Below are positions 45,215 to 54,374 of a stretch of DNA of 64,000 nucleotides, in pieces. Each line of letters begins with the position of its first letter. Position 1 is the stretch's first letter. A program made the translations under genes and the position numbers. The notes under the pieces are model-generated. The model saw only the letters and a list, made by a program, of their open reading frames with translations. It ran no database searches and had not been told where the DNA came from. Source of the DNA: Clostridium sp. 12(A) (GTDB lineage Bacteria; Bacillota; Clostridia; Lachnospirales; Lachnospiraceae); NCBI GenBank assembly GCA_000526575.1, contig JAGI01000003.1:62001-126000 (forward strand), in the 5' to 3' direction.

Positions 45215-46162
45215 CTACCTTTGCGGTCTTTGGAGTTTTGTGGCGTTTATTTTCTGAACTTTTACATCCGGCGTGCTGACAGTCAGCTTGGGAACCGCCT
45301 TGACGTAATAATAATAATCATCATCTTCAAATTGTACGTATTCTGTGCGGGAATAATCCACCGCAAATACAAAAAATGTATAAATAACTGAAATTAATAT
45401 GGAGGCAAGCATTCCCAGCAGCAGACCGATAACAGAAACCGATACATCAAGTGCAATATCTCCAATAAATATAACACCAAGCTGAGTAATGGTTCCGGCG
45501 ATGATCGCTATCATCCAGGAATAATCCACGGAAAGATTCTTTACAATCACTACAACCACCAGAGCAAGGGCAAAGGCCCCTACCATGAGAAGCATCTGCT
45601 TATTCCCCAAAAGACTGTTCATGATCTGCATGAACTTCTGAACCTCATCCACTGACATATCATTGGTCAAAACACCTGCATTCTGCTTCACATATAAAAG
45701 TGTATAGTAGATAAATACACCACAGCTCACAGGAATGACCGAAATCACACTACCGGAAAGCCCTACAATCAAGGGAATGGCATACGGAATCTTAAGCAGG
45801 AAAAATATCGGCGTTAAGACCAGAAGATAGCTGTCTCCCGGCTGAAATCCATAATAAAGAAGTCCCACTACTACAATAAAGATAGCCATTACCAAAGTGA
45901 TTTCAATGGATATTCCCGACAGATGAATGAGCATAAAGCCCGATGCCAGAAATGAGATCGCTCCATAAGGCAAAAAAGAGCATAACAAAGCCAGAACCAG
46001 TGGTACAAAAGGCTCTGTAAGCTTTGATGAAAAACCGATATTACCGTTCATCAGAAAAAATGCCATGCAGCTGAATATAAATTTGATTAAAGGATTTACA
46101 TAGATATCGAACCTGGCATAAAATCCTTTCAGCCGCTCTTTTAACACAAGAAGGCCCATCAT
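45215..46162 (-). CDS. Multi-pass membrane protein of unknown function upstream of cdaA
   Basis: 315 residues with about eight membrane segments and a short cytoplasmic tail containing DDDYYYYVKAVPKLTVSTPDVKV. I do not recognise a named family. The start overlaps the end of the 46159 gene by 4 bases and cdaA begins 27 bases downstream, so all four genes (46159, 45215, cdaA, cdaR) form one operon. A role in c-di-AMP signalling or envelope control is an inference from position. Confidence 0.75.
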   Translation of the reverse strand: MMGLLVLKERLKGFYARFDIYVNPLIKFIFSCMAFFLMNGNIGFSSKLTEPFVPLVLALLCSFLPYGAISFLASGFMLIHLSGISIEITLVMAIFIVVVGLLYYGFQPGDSYLLVLTPIFFLLKIPYAIPLIVGLSGSVISVIPVSCGVFIYYTLLYVKQNAGVLTNDMSVDEVQKFMQIMNSLLGNKQMLLMVGAFALALVVVVIVKNLSVDYSWMIAIIAGTITQLGVIFIGDIALDVSVSVIGLLLGMLASILISVIYTFFVFAVDYSRTEYVQFEDDDYYYYVKAVPKLTVSTPDVKVQKINATKLQRPQR

Positions 46163-46587
46163 GATGTCCGCCCTCCTTTAGTTCGTTTTAAAGGTCTGGT
46201 ATTTCCTTCATATCGCTTGTCCAGCCGTTTTAACTTAGAAAGATACACTTTTCCTCCCCGGACGGCATATTCATACCGTTTCCTGTAAATAAGAAAGCTG
46301 ATTCCCAAGTAGATGGCCAGGCCAATGCCATAAATAATACCAATCCTTATGCCGGCGCCGGTCAGCCGAGTCACATCCATGGTGCTGAGCCACCGCTCCA
46401 TATAATACAGTCCCCATAAAAAAAGGCATAAAACAAAGCTCAGAGTGTAGTTAAAAAAGGACTGAAACAGCCTGCTTCCGATGTAATCACCTTTAAAATA
46501 GCGGTTCACAGGAAATATCCTCTTAGCTTCATGCTTTTCAAACATGGCAAGACTTGTCATTATTTTTATTTTCTCTTCACTAAGCAT
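46159..46587 (-). CDS. Small membrane protein of unknown function, first gene of the cdaA operon
   Basis: 142 residues with two membrane segments (YTLSFVLCLFLWGLYYM; IGIIYGIGLAIYLGISFLIY) and a basic C-terminal tail (KLKRLDKRYEG...). Not recognised. Coupled by a 4-base overlap to the next membrane gene. Confidence 0.75.
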   Translation of the reverse strand: MLSEEKIKIMTSLAMFEKHEAKRIFPVNRYFKGDYIGSRLFQSFFNYTLSFVLCLFLWGLYYMERWLSTMDVTRLTGAGIRIGIIYGIGLAIYLGISFLIYRKRYEYAVRGGKVYLSKLKRLDKRYEGNTRPLKRTKGGRTS

Positions 46588-46720
46588 ATGGTTTCCTCAC
46601 TATACCATAAGATATCAACTTATTATAGCATAGAACTTTTGACATTGCGAGCCAAATAAGGAATTTTTATTTATTTTGTAATGAATCGGATATTTCCATA
46701 CAGGGATAAAATCATTTGGG

Positions 46721-46750
46721 TAAAAACAAGCGCAGCGAGTCCGCTGCGCT
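46721..46750 (-). terminator. Terminator of the MacB-type efflux operon
   Basis: Perfect 9-bp stem AGCGCAGCG/CGCTGCGCT with a 4-base loop; T-rich run on the minus strand, directly after the last permease gene. Confidence 0.85.
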
Positions 46751-46753
46751 GTT

Positions 46754-47965
46754 TTATTCGTATCTTAATGCGTCGATTGGATCTGCATTTGCAGCCTTGG
46801 AAGCCGGATATATTCCAAAAAACACTCCTACCAGTGCGGAGAAACTTACCGCGACTAATATGACGGATGGCTTTACGACAACGTGCATCCCAAGAAGAGC
46901 TCCTCCTAAATATACCAGTCCTGCGCCCACTGCGATTCCAAGAATTCCTCCAAATGCGGAAAGAATGGCTGACTCCGTAAGAAACTGAATGAGAACGTCT
47001 TGTGTCTTTGCCCCCAGGGCTTTCCGAATGCCGATTTCTCTCGTTCTCTCTGTAACGGATACCAGCATGATGTTCATGATACCGATACCGCCAACTAACA
47101 GAGAGATGGCCGCAATGCCCCCTACCGCAGCTGATAATCCACCCATGATCGTATCCACGCTCTTCATCTCACTGGCGATGGAGTTAAAGTATATGTCCTC
47201 TTTGTCCCGGTTTTTCGTCCTTGCCAGATAGGAGGTAATTTTATCAGAAAGGGCATCCATATCCACGCCTTCTTTTGCATACAGGCGAAGGGAATATAAA
47301 TTATCATTGGGCCAGACAATTAGTGAGTACGGAAGATACCCTTCTTTTGTAGTACTGGCTCCCTTCAGCATTTTCTCTATCGTAGTCAGATCCAGCCGGT
47401 AAACTCCAACCACATTATAATAGCTGGTCTCACCGTTTATGGTAGTCCTGAAGGTCTTTCCCACTGCATTTTCAGTTCCAAATAAATCCTTGGCTCCGCT
47501 TGCCTCTAAAACAACATTGTTCTTTCTGGCCTTAATGTCACTTTCATTGATATTGCGTCCATAGATCATATTGATTTTCTTTACCGTGGAATAACTGTCT
47601 TTTATACCTTCAAAATTATACTTGATTTTATTACGTCCATGGACAGCTTCACCCGAAACAGTTGGTTCACTATCCAGATATATGATGTCGTCCTTAAAAG
47701 CCTCTTCGATTCGATCCAATTCATCCAGCTTAAAGTAATCCCCATCTCTCATATCGTCCCCATCCTTTGGCCATACATAAATATAAGCCATGTTGGTACC
47801 TACATTCTTATAGAGATCAGATACCATATAGCGCATGGTATCTCCGATGGAGACAATGGCAATGACTGCGCCGATACCTATAATGATTCCAAGCATTGTC
47901 AGTAAGGAGCGCATCTTGTTGGCCTTAATTGCATGAACGGCCATTGACATATTTTCAAACAACAT
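46754..47965 (-). CDS. MacB/FtsX-type ABC permease (second copy)
   Basis: 403 residues. N-terminal membrane helix ([30 protein letters not shown]), an extracellular MacB_PCD domain, then three membrane helices with the [14 protein letters not shown] motif and a C-terminal YPASKAANADPIDALRYE. Very similar in plan to the preceding permease, so a tandem duplication. GAAGGAGG before the ATG. Confidence 0.92.
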   Translation of the reverse strand: MLFENMSMAVHAIKANKMRSLLTMLGIIIGIGAVIAIVSIGDTMRYMVSDLYKNVGTNMAYIYVWPKDGDDMRDGDYFKLDELDRIEEAFKDDIIYLDSEPTVSGEAVHGRNKIKYNFEGIKDSYSTVKKINMIYGRNINESDIKARKNNVVLEASGAKDLFGTENAVGKTFRTTINGETSYYNVVGVYRLDLTTIEKMLKGASTTKEGYLPYSLIVWPNDNLYSLRLYAKEGVDMDALSDKITSYLARTKNRDKEDIYFNSIASEMKSVDTIMGGLSAAVGGIAAISLLVGGIGIMNIMLVSVTERTREIGIRKALGAKTQDVLIQFLTESAILSAFGGILGIAVGAGLVYLGGALLGMHVVVKPSVILVAVSFSALVGVFFGIYPASKAANADPIDALRYE

Positions 47966-47979
47966 GATGCTTCCTCCTT

Positions 47980-49188
47980 CTATTCAAATCGCAGTGCTTC
48001 AATGGGATCTGCTTTGGCTGCTTTGGATGCCGGATAAAGTCCAAAGAAAATACCCACCAGCGCGGAAAAGCCTACAGCAAGAATTACAACACCAGGATTC
48101 ACCACGACTGTCATCTGCAAAAGGATTCCTCCCACTTTTACCAGGGATAATCCGAGAATAACTCCAATGATACCTCCGCAGGCAGACATGAGGGCTGATT
48201 CCGTTAAAAACTGGATCATAATATCCTTTGTTCTGGCTCCAAGAGCCTTTCGTATTCCAATCTCTCTGGTACGCTCTGTTACCGATACCATCATAATATT
48301 CATGATACCGATGCCGCCTACCAGCAGGGAAATGGCTGCAATTCCTCCAACCGCTGCTGACATGGCCCCCAGCTGAGCATCCATGGTTCCCATCTGTTCC
48401 ACTGCGGACTGAGCCATAATTTCAGATTCCGGACGGCCTTTCAGCTTAGCTACGTACTGTTTCATATCGATCATAAGCTGTCTCATGTTGGTACCGGGAC
48501 GGGAATAGAGATTGACGGCCTGAAAGGTATCGTTGGATTTTGTCAAAACGGTATCCGGGATAAAACCAGACTGGGTCTGCCCCTTTCCCATCATCATGGC
48601 CACCATAGGAGACAGATCCTTGTGATAGACTCCAACCACTTTATATTCCTGTGTACTCTTTTTTATGGTCATTCGAAAGGTTCTGCCAACACAATCTGCA
48701 GTGCCAAATAGTTTTATGGCCCCTTTGTCTTCCAGAACCACGTGATTGGCAGCCCCTTTTACATCCGCTTCATTTAGAAATCTGCCATAAATAATATTCG
48801 TAGGCTGCACATCGGTGTAATTGTAATCCACTCCCTGAAACTCGTAAGAGACTTTTCTGCGGCCATTAATCGCCTCGGTCCTCTCGGTCGCATTGGAATC
48901 AATATACTCAATCCGGTCACTGTAAATATCCTTGATCCGGTCCATCTCAGCTCTTGTAAACTGATCCGACATACGGAAAGTATCTACCTGCCAGGAAACC
49001 ATGACAACCGCCCGGTTAAGGCCTACATCTTTATAAGCATCAGTAAACATATTCCTCATACTGTCACCAACGGCTGCAATGGCAATGACTGCTCCAATTC
49101 CAATGATGATACCAAGCATGGTAAGAAAGGATCTCATCTTATTGGCCCGTATGGCGTGGAATGCCATACTCATATTTTCAATCAGCAT
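47980..49188 (-). CDS. MacB/FtsX-type ABC permease (first copy)
   Basis: 402 residues, same layout: [30 protein letters not shown], extracellular domain, [36 protein letters not shown]. It overlaps the ATPase gene by 11 bases. MacB-type pumps move antibiotics, peptides or lipids outward by mechanotransmission; the substrate is unknown. Confidence 0.92.
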   Translation of the reverse strand: MLIENMSMAFHAIRANKMRSFLTMLGIIIGIGAVIAIAAVGDSMRNMFTDAYKDVGLNRAVVMVSWQVDTFRMSDQFTRAEMDRIKDIYSDRIEYIDSNATERTEAINGRRKVSYEFQGVDYNYTDVQPTNIIYGRFLNEADVKGAANHVVLEDKGAIKLFGTADCVGRTFRMTIKKSTQEYKVVGVYHKDLSPMVAMMMGKGQTQSGFIPDTVLTKSNDTFQAVNLYSRPGTNMRQLMIDMKQYVAKLKGRPESEIMAQSAVEQMGTMDAQLGAMSAAVGGIAAISLLVGGIGIMNIMMVSVTERTREIGIRKALGARTKDIMIQFLTESALMSACGGIIGVILGLSLVKVGGILLQMTVVVNPGVVILAVGFSALVGIFFGLYPASKAAKADPIEALRFE

Positions 49189-49972
49189 GGCGCCCCTCTT
49201 TCTGCATTCTAACAGCTTCTTCCACGGTCAGGTTCTGAGGTTCATTTCGCGTATCGCTGACCATTTCCCCATCCCTGAATCGTATGACCCTCTCTGTAAA
49301 TGCTGCAATATCCTCTTCATGAGTGACCACAACCACCGTCGCCCCTTCTTTGTGGAGCTGGGAAAACAGCTCCATGATTTCTATGGAAGAAGCCGTATCC
49401 AAGTTTCCCGTCGGCTCATCGGCAAGGATTAGGGGAGGCTCATTGGCAAGCGCTCTTGCAATTGCCACCCTCTGCCGCTGTCCGCCTGAAAGCTCATTAG
49501 GCATGTGCTCATGCCGGCTTCCAAGTCCTACCCTGTCTAAAAGCTCCATAGCCCTTTTCTCTCTCACCTTTTGAGAAACATGGGCATAGGTCATGGGAAG
49601 CTCCACATTCTTTAAGGATGAGGTACGTGATATTAAGTTAAACGACTGGAACACGAATCCAATCTTACGATTACGAACGGCTGATAGCTCGTCGGGGGAA
49701 AGATTGGCTGTATCAATGCCATCTAAATAGTAATGGCCCATGGTAGGACGGTCAAGGCAGCCTAATACATTCATAAGAGTAGACTTTCCAGATCCGGACT
49801 GTCCCATGATTGCTACGAACTCTCCCCGCTTAATCGTTAAATTTACCCTTTTTAGTCCTAATACTTTAATGGTTCCGGTATCATAAACCTTTACCATATC
49901 CACAAGCTTTATTAAGTCCTCTCCCATGTACTCTGTTCCATGAGGAGGAGTGTTCTTTTTCCATTTCCACAT
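49178..49972 (-). CDS. ABC transporter ATP-binding protein, MacB/LolD type
   Basis: 264 residues. Walker [11 protein letters not shown]-loop FQSFNLI, signature [10 protein letters not shown], Walker [13 protein letters not shown] and THE H-loop. GGGGGAGG precedes the start. Energises the two permeases downstream. Confidence 0.95.
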   Translation of the reverse strand: MWKWKKNTPPHGTEYMGEDLIKLVDMVKVYDTGTIKVLGLKRVNLTIKRGEFVAIMGQSGSGKSTLMNVLGCLDRPTMGHYYLDGIDTANLSPDELSAVRNRKIGFVFQSFNLISRTSSLKNVELPMTYAHVSQKVREKRAMELLDRVGLGSRHEHMPNELSGGQRQRVAIARALANEPPLILADEPTGNLDTASSIEIMELFSQLHKEGATVVVVTHEEDIAAFTERVIRFRDGEMVSDTRNEPQNLTVEEAVRMQKEGRHAD

Positions 49973-49985
49973 GCTGCCTCCCCCT

Positions 49986-51377
49986 TTACTGACCGGACGG
50001 AGCCACTACCACCGTCGTACCATCCTCTAAGAGTTCGGTTGGCGCATCAATTACCTGCATCCCTTCCTTAAGGGCACCTTCTTCTTCCGGAATGATCTCA
50101 GTCTGGATATCACTTTCCACTCCGTTCTTAACAGGTATCATCTTTACAACATTATTCTCCACGGTTGCAATTGCCATGGTTCCGTCCGGGTTCTGAATCA
50201 CAGAAGCAAATGGAACGGTCCATACATTTTCCGCTTTATTCAGTTCAATCTTTGCCTTAGCGGTGATTCCGGCGATCAGACGGCTGTTCTGGTCAATGAT
50301 TCGGATTGTGGTAGGAATCACTCGCTCTGTGGAACCATTGCCCTTTTCCTCTCCGGTTGGAGAGATAGAGCTTACTTCCCCTTTTACGGATTCAGTGCCT
50401 AAGATATCAGCGGTGATTTCTACCGGCTGTCCTATGGACACTTTACCAATGGAATACTCGCTGACATTGATCTTCATCTCCAGAACATCCAGATTGTTGA
50501 TGATGAACATTGGCTTATCGTCGTCTGTTTTATCAGCGAACCGGCCTACTTTACAATTGACACGAACCACGGTTCCTGCAATAGGACTGGTGACCTTTGT
50601 ATTGTTTAAGGCTTCCGTTTTCTGCTCCACCTCAAAGGCTGCTTTTTCTATTTGAAGTGTGTAAGATTCGTTGGCTATTGGCTTGCCGTTTTTTAAGGTG
50701 AATTTACTTAGCTGGCGTTTGGCGTCATTCATGGTATTAGAGGCTGTTTCCATCTCTACCTGGGACGCGCTTCCAGCCTGATACAGAGTCAGAGTTCTGT
50801 CATAATTGATTTTAGCGGTATCATAGTCCTGCTTTGCTTTCGCATAGCCATTCTCCGCCTCTGTCTGCTGATCCTGATATGTACTGACAGCCAGATCATA
50901 CGCATTCTTTGCGATATCCAGCTCTTTTTTGGCATCCTTATCATCGAGAACCGCCAGTACCTGGCCTTTCTCAACCTTTTCCCCTTCCTTTACCGGAAGC
51001 TCCAGAATCTCAGCATGAAGATTAGACACAACTTCTACGCTGTCTGTTCCCTGAACAGGACCACTAATCGATAATTCCTCTACTACTTCCCCTTTTTCCA
51101 AGGGAAACGTATGAACAATCATTGCCTGCTTTTTCCCACCAAAGATAGAAAACAGGAGAAACAGACCAAAAAATGCACCTGCTCCAATGGTGATGATCTT
51201 TCGTTTCTTACTCCATTTTTTTCTCACCTTTTTCTTTTTGTGGTTTCCCTCGCTGTCTTCCTTCAACAGGTTCTGCAGCTCATGTTCAAATACTTCATCT
51301 GGCATTGGCTCCTTTAAGGATTCCATTTCCAGAGTATCATCTTTATTTTCTTTGCCTTTTCGCTTAAAAACGTTCAT
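49986..51377 (-). CDS. Membrane-fusion/periplasmic-adaptor-like protein (HlyD/RND type)
   Basis: 463 residues. Cytoplasmic N-terminal tail rich in Lys and acidic residues, one membrane helix (IITIGAGAFFGLFLLFSIFGG), then biotinyl-lipoyl-like halves (ILELPVKEGEKVEKGQVLAVLDD; VTSPIAGTVVRVNCKVGRF), a coiled-coil hairpin (about 165-270) and a beta-barrel. Adaptor of the MacB-like pump; first gene of the efflux operon. Confidence 0.92.
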   Translation of the reverse strand: MNVFKRKGKENKDDTLEMESLKEPMPDEVFEHELQNLLKEDSEGNHKKKKVRKKWSKKRKIITIGAGAFFGLFLLFSIFGGKKQAMIVHTFPLEKGEVVEELSISGPVQGTDSVEVVSNLHAEILELPVKEGEKVEKGQVLAVLDDKDAKKELDIAKNAYDLAVSTYQDQQTEAENGYAKAKQDYDTAKINYDRTLTLYQAGSASQVEMETASNTMNDAKRQLSKFTLKNGKPIANESYTLQIEKAAFEVEQKTEALNNTKVTSPIAGTVVRVNCKVGRFADKTDDDKPMFIINNLDVLEMKINVSEYSIGKVSIGQPVEITADILGTESVKGEVSSISPTGEEKGNGSTERVIPTTIRIIDQNSRLIAGITAKAKIELNKAENVWTVPFASVIQNPDGTMAIATVENNVVKMIPVKNGVESDIQTEIIPEEEGALKEGMQVIDAPTELLEDGTTVVVAPSGQ

Positions 51378-51495
51378 TCTTTCTTCCCTCCTGCTTTATT
51401 CCATTTCCTTTGTTTCATTATAGCGGTTTAAGAGAGGTTTTTTAAGTATAAATTTCTTATAATTTTCTAAATTTTTATACTTTTTATGGATTAGC

Positions 51496-51550
51496 AAAAA
51501 AAAACTGCTTTGATCCCCAGGTTTTTGGGACATCAAAACAGTCTTTTTTT
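51496..51550. terminator. Terminator of the chemoreceptor gene
   Basis: ACTG-C-TTTGAT...ATCAAA-A-CAGT stem with a CCC/GGG core and a run of A/T on both sides, immediately after the minus-strand chemoreceptor stop. Confidence 0.8.
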
Positions 51551-51551
51551 C

Positions 51552-53558
51552 TTATATTTTAAATTTATTTGCAAGTTCCTTCAAAAGTCCTGCCTGAGCG
51601 GAAAGCTCTTCACTGGCTGCTGAACTCTCCTGCGCTGTGGCAGAATTTGACTGAACCACTGAATTTACCTGCTCTAATCCCATAAGGGCCTGGCTTAAGG
51701 ACTCCGCCTGTTCCGAGGAAGCCTGGGATACCTCCTTGATTCTGGCTACGGTATCGCCAACTCCCAGAAGTACTTCTCCAAGAATTTGGCTTGTCTCTTC
51801 GGCTATTTTTGTACCATGATCCACAGATAGTATGGAGCTGTCAATTAATTGTGCTGTATTTTTAGCTGCCTGAGCTGATTTATTTGCCAGGTTCCGCACC
51901 TCATCTGCAACCACTGCAAAGCCTTTTCCTGCCTCTCCTGCCCTCGCTGCCTCTACCGCAGCATTCAGTGCAAGTATGTTCGTCTGGAAAGCAATGTCCT
52001 CAATGGTCTTTATTATTTTACCAATTTCAGACGACTTTTCATTGATATCTTCAATGGCAGTTAGAAGCATCTTCATATGTACGCTGCTTTCATCTGCCGC
52101 TTCCCCTGCTGCAATGGCCCGTGTTTCTGCCTGAGCGGAGTTTTCAGCCGTCTTTGTAATATTTACAGAAATTTTCTCCATGGTCAAGGACAATTCATCC
52201 ATAACACCTGCCTGCTCCATGGTTCCCTGAGCCAGAGCCTGGGAGCCGTTAGCCACCTCACCGGAACCACTTGATACCTGCTGGGATACTAAAGCAATCT
52301 CTCCGATGGTGGATCTCAGTACATCTGAGGTTCTCATAAGAGACTCCTTTACCGCTGAAAATTCTCCCTCATAGCTATGAGCCAGGTTTAATACAAAATT
52401 TCCTCTTCCAAATTCATCAAGGGTATGGGATATCTCGTCAATGTATGCAATGTACGTCACCAGGCGTTTTGTCAGATTCTTTAACGACTCCGCAAGCTGC
52501 CCCACCTCGTCTTTGCTGTTTACGGATATTTCCACGGAAAGATTGCCTGCTGCAAGCTGGTCCGTAACCTTAGTCAGATTCTTTAAAGGTCTGGCGACAC
52601 TTCTTGCCACAATATACATGGTAACTATCAAAACAACACCAATAAGAAGAAAGAGAACTGTCATGCTTACGCCTGCCGCGGAAGCCACCCGGGTAAAATC
52701 TGCCTGGTCCACAGTAACGATTGCTTTCCAGTCCGCACTGTCGATCATTCGTGTAATGCCACAGGCCACGTTCCCTTTATTATGATATGTAATGACACGT
52801 TTGCCCGGATTTTCATAGTCTGCCATCATTTCCCCAGGGAGTCCGATTTCTTTGATATTTTTTAAGACCTCATTCTCATCAGGGCTTACCAGTATGATAC
52901 CAGACGTACTGATGAGGCGTACCTGGCCGCTTTCATGAGATAGCTTATAACTTTGTATCTGCTTGGTAAGGCTTGTGAGCTTTACATCAAGAGCCGCAAC
53001 TCCTAACATTTTGTTACCAGAAGTATCATAAACAGGTGCCGAAAAGGTGATTACCTGTTCTCCGGTATCCAGATCCACATATGGCTCCGTAATTATGTAT
53101 CCTTTTTTCAGCTGGTCATCTGTTTTAAATACATAATCCCTTTCATTTAAACGGAAGTCCGGATCTGCTACCCAATCTCCTCCGTCAAAGGCGATATTGG
53201 TATCTGCATCTGCATAATATGCGGATAAAATCTCATCGTCAGACTCCATCGTCTTCTTCAGCATGCCATAGGTCGACGGCCAGTACTGAGAGCTTTTTAA
53301 ATCTTCTCTGGAACTGGTGGTCATAAGAAGATTCATACCGCTGTAATCTTTTGCCATCTGCTGGGCTACGGAAATATACCTTTTAAAATAGCTGTCTGCC
53401 TCTACCGTCATCTTGTCTGCAGAAAGCGCTGCTATGCTGCTCTCCGACGAAATAACTGTCTTTCTGGTAAAGGATATCATTAAAATACCCGTACATATCA
53501 TGAAGAAGATAACAACCCCTCCAATGATTAATAGGATTCTTGTTTCAATTTTTTTCAT
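51552..53558 (-). CDS. Methyl-accepting chemotaxis protein with extracellular dCache domain
   Basis: 668 residues from [22 protein letters not shown] is 6 bases before, so the frame to 53645 is rejected. TM1 (8-30), double-Cache sensor (about 35-270; [22 protein letters not shown] and [15 protein letters not shown]), TM2 (about 280-305), HAMP, then the signalling helix pair with the conserved tip [20 protein letters not shown]. No C-terminal CheR-tethering pentapeptide. Double-Cache receptors often sense amino acids or carboxylates; the ligand is unknown. Confidence 0.93.
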   Translation of the reverse strand: MKKIETRILLIIGGVVIFFMICTGILMISFTRKTVISSESSIAALSADKMTVEADSYFKRYISVAQQMAKDYSGMNLLMTTSSREDLKSSQYWPSTYGMLKKTMESDDEILSAYYADADTNIAFDGGDWVADPDFRLNERDYVFKTDDQLKKGYIITEPYVDLDTGEQVITFSAPVYDTSGNKMLGVAALDVKLTSLTKQIQSYKLSHESGQVRLISTSGIILVSPDENEVLKNIKEIGLPGEMMADYENPGKRVITYHNKGNVACGITRMIDSADWKAIVTVDQADFTRVASAAGVSMTVLFLLIGVVLIVTMYIVARSVARPLKNLTKVTDQLAAGNLSVEISVNSKDEVGQLAESLKNLTKRLVTYIAYIDEISHTLDEFGRGNFVLNLAHSYEGEFSAVKESLMRTSDVLRSTIGEIALVSQQVSSGSGEVANGSQALAQGTMEQAGVMDELSLTMEKISVNITKTAENSAQAETRAIAAGEAADESSVHMKMLLTAIEDINEKSSEIGKIIKTIEDIAFQTNILALNAAVEAARAGEAGKGFAVVADEVRNLANKSAQAAKNTAQLIDSSILSVDHGTKIAEETSQILGEVLLGVGDTVARIKEVSQASSEQAESLSQALMGLEQVNSVVQSNSATAQESSAASEELSAQAGLLKELANKFKI

Positions 53559-53601
53559 ACGACTTTCCTCTCTGCGATCATAGCATAAATCAATGTCTAG
53601 T

Positions 53602-53630
53602 ATTATGTCATCTGAAAAAGAAAAAGTCAA
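53602..53630 (-). promoter_or_regulatory. Sigma-A promoter of the chemoreceptor gene
   Basis: Minus strand: TTGACT (53630-53625), 17 bases, CATAAT (53607-53602), about 45 bases before the start. Confidence 0.6.
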
Positions 53631-53737
53631 CTTGGTTATAGACAATTTTTTCCATTAAGATACAATTTATGACAATTTGTTGCACTTGTCCTAATTTTCT
53701 TAAAAGTTTGATTTGTTTTCAAAAGTTCTTACGGGGG

Positions 53738-54268
53738 TTAAAGATGAAAAATAGAGATAATATCCTGATTTATTTTTTTTGATTTGATTTGTATAAGCAA
53801 TTCCTCTACAGCAGAAATGGTTGCTGTCACGCAAAGAAAGACCGCTGCCTTTTCCACTCCCAGGAACATAAATAGCAGAGGAAAGCAAAAAAGCAGAAAT
53901 CCTGTTGCCTTATTTCCATAGGTGTGAAGAAACACAAAGGTTTTGTATTTAAGAAAAGAAACAATACCCGAGGCAATCCGGATGACTCCGATTGCTCCTA
54001 TCCACAGCATAACAGTTAAAGTTAGATCAAGGTACGGAAACATCATATAAAGTACGATAAGGATCATGATAAAATCACCCAGGCTGTCAAGGGCCGCGCC
54101 AAACTTACTGGCAGCTCCAAATTTTCTGGCAAAATACCCGTCAAGCATATCACTCAGCCCGCACATAAGATAAATTGCAAAAAAACCGGTCGAGAGAGGC
54201 CGGGTCAAGAAAAGAAGGAGAGATAACAGGATTCTCATTGCAGATAAGGTATTCGGAATATATTTCAT
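53738..54268 (-). CDS. CDP-alcohol phosphatidyltransferase family protein
   Basis: 176 residues, about five membrane segments. The family motif D-x2-DG-x2-AR-x8-G-x3-D-x3-D is present as SDMLDGYFARKFGAASKFGAALDSLGD. It makes a phospholipid (for example phosphatidylglycerol phosphate or phosphatidylserine) from CDP-diacylglycerol; the short length and N-terminal IPNTLSAMRI favour a PgsA-like enzyme. Confidence 0.88.
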   Translation of the reverse strand: MKYIPNTLSAMRILLSLLLFLTRPLSTGFFAIYLMCGLSDMLDGYFARKFGAASKFGAALDSLGDFIMILIVLYMMFPYLDLTLTVMLWIGAIGVIRIASGIVSFLKYKTFVFLHTYGNKATGFLLFCFPLLFMFLGVEKAAVFLCVTATISAVEELLIQIKSKKINQDIISIFHL

Positions 54269-54374
54269 CTTTGTTTCCTTTTTGCCTCCTGCTGCCAGGA
54301 GGAATCTATACTTCCCTTTCTATTATACGTTTATATAACAGAAATAGGAAGTAAAGTTTCTCTCTGACTGGCAC

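Noticed and set aside
54285-54302. CCTCCTG-CTGC-CAGGAGG hairpin before the CDP-alcohol phosphatidyltransferase gene as a terminator of the sulfate operon
   Set aside because: On the minus strand it is followed by CAAAAAGG, not a T-run, so it is not a convincing terminator; it may simply cover a ribosome site.
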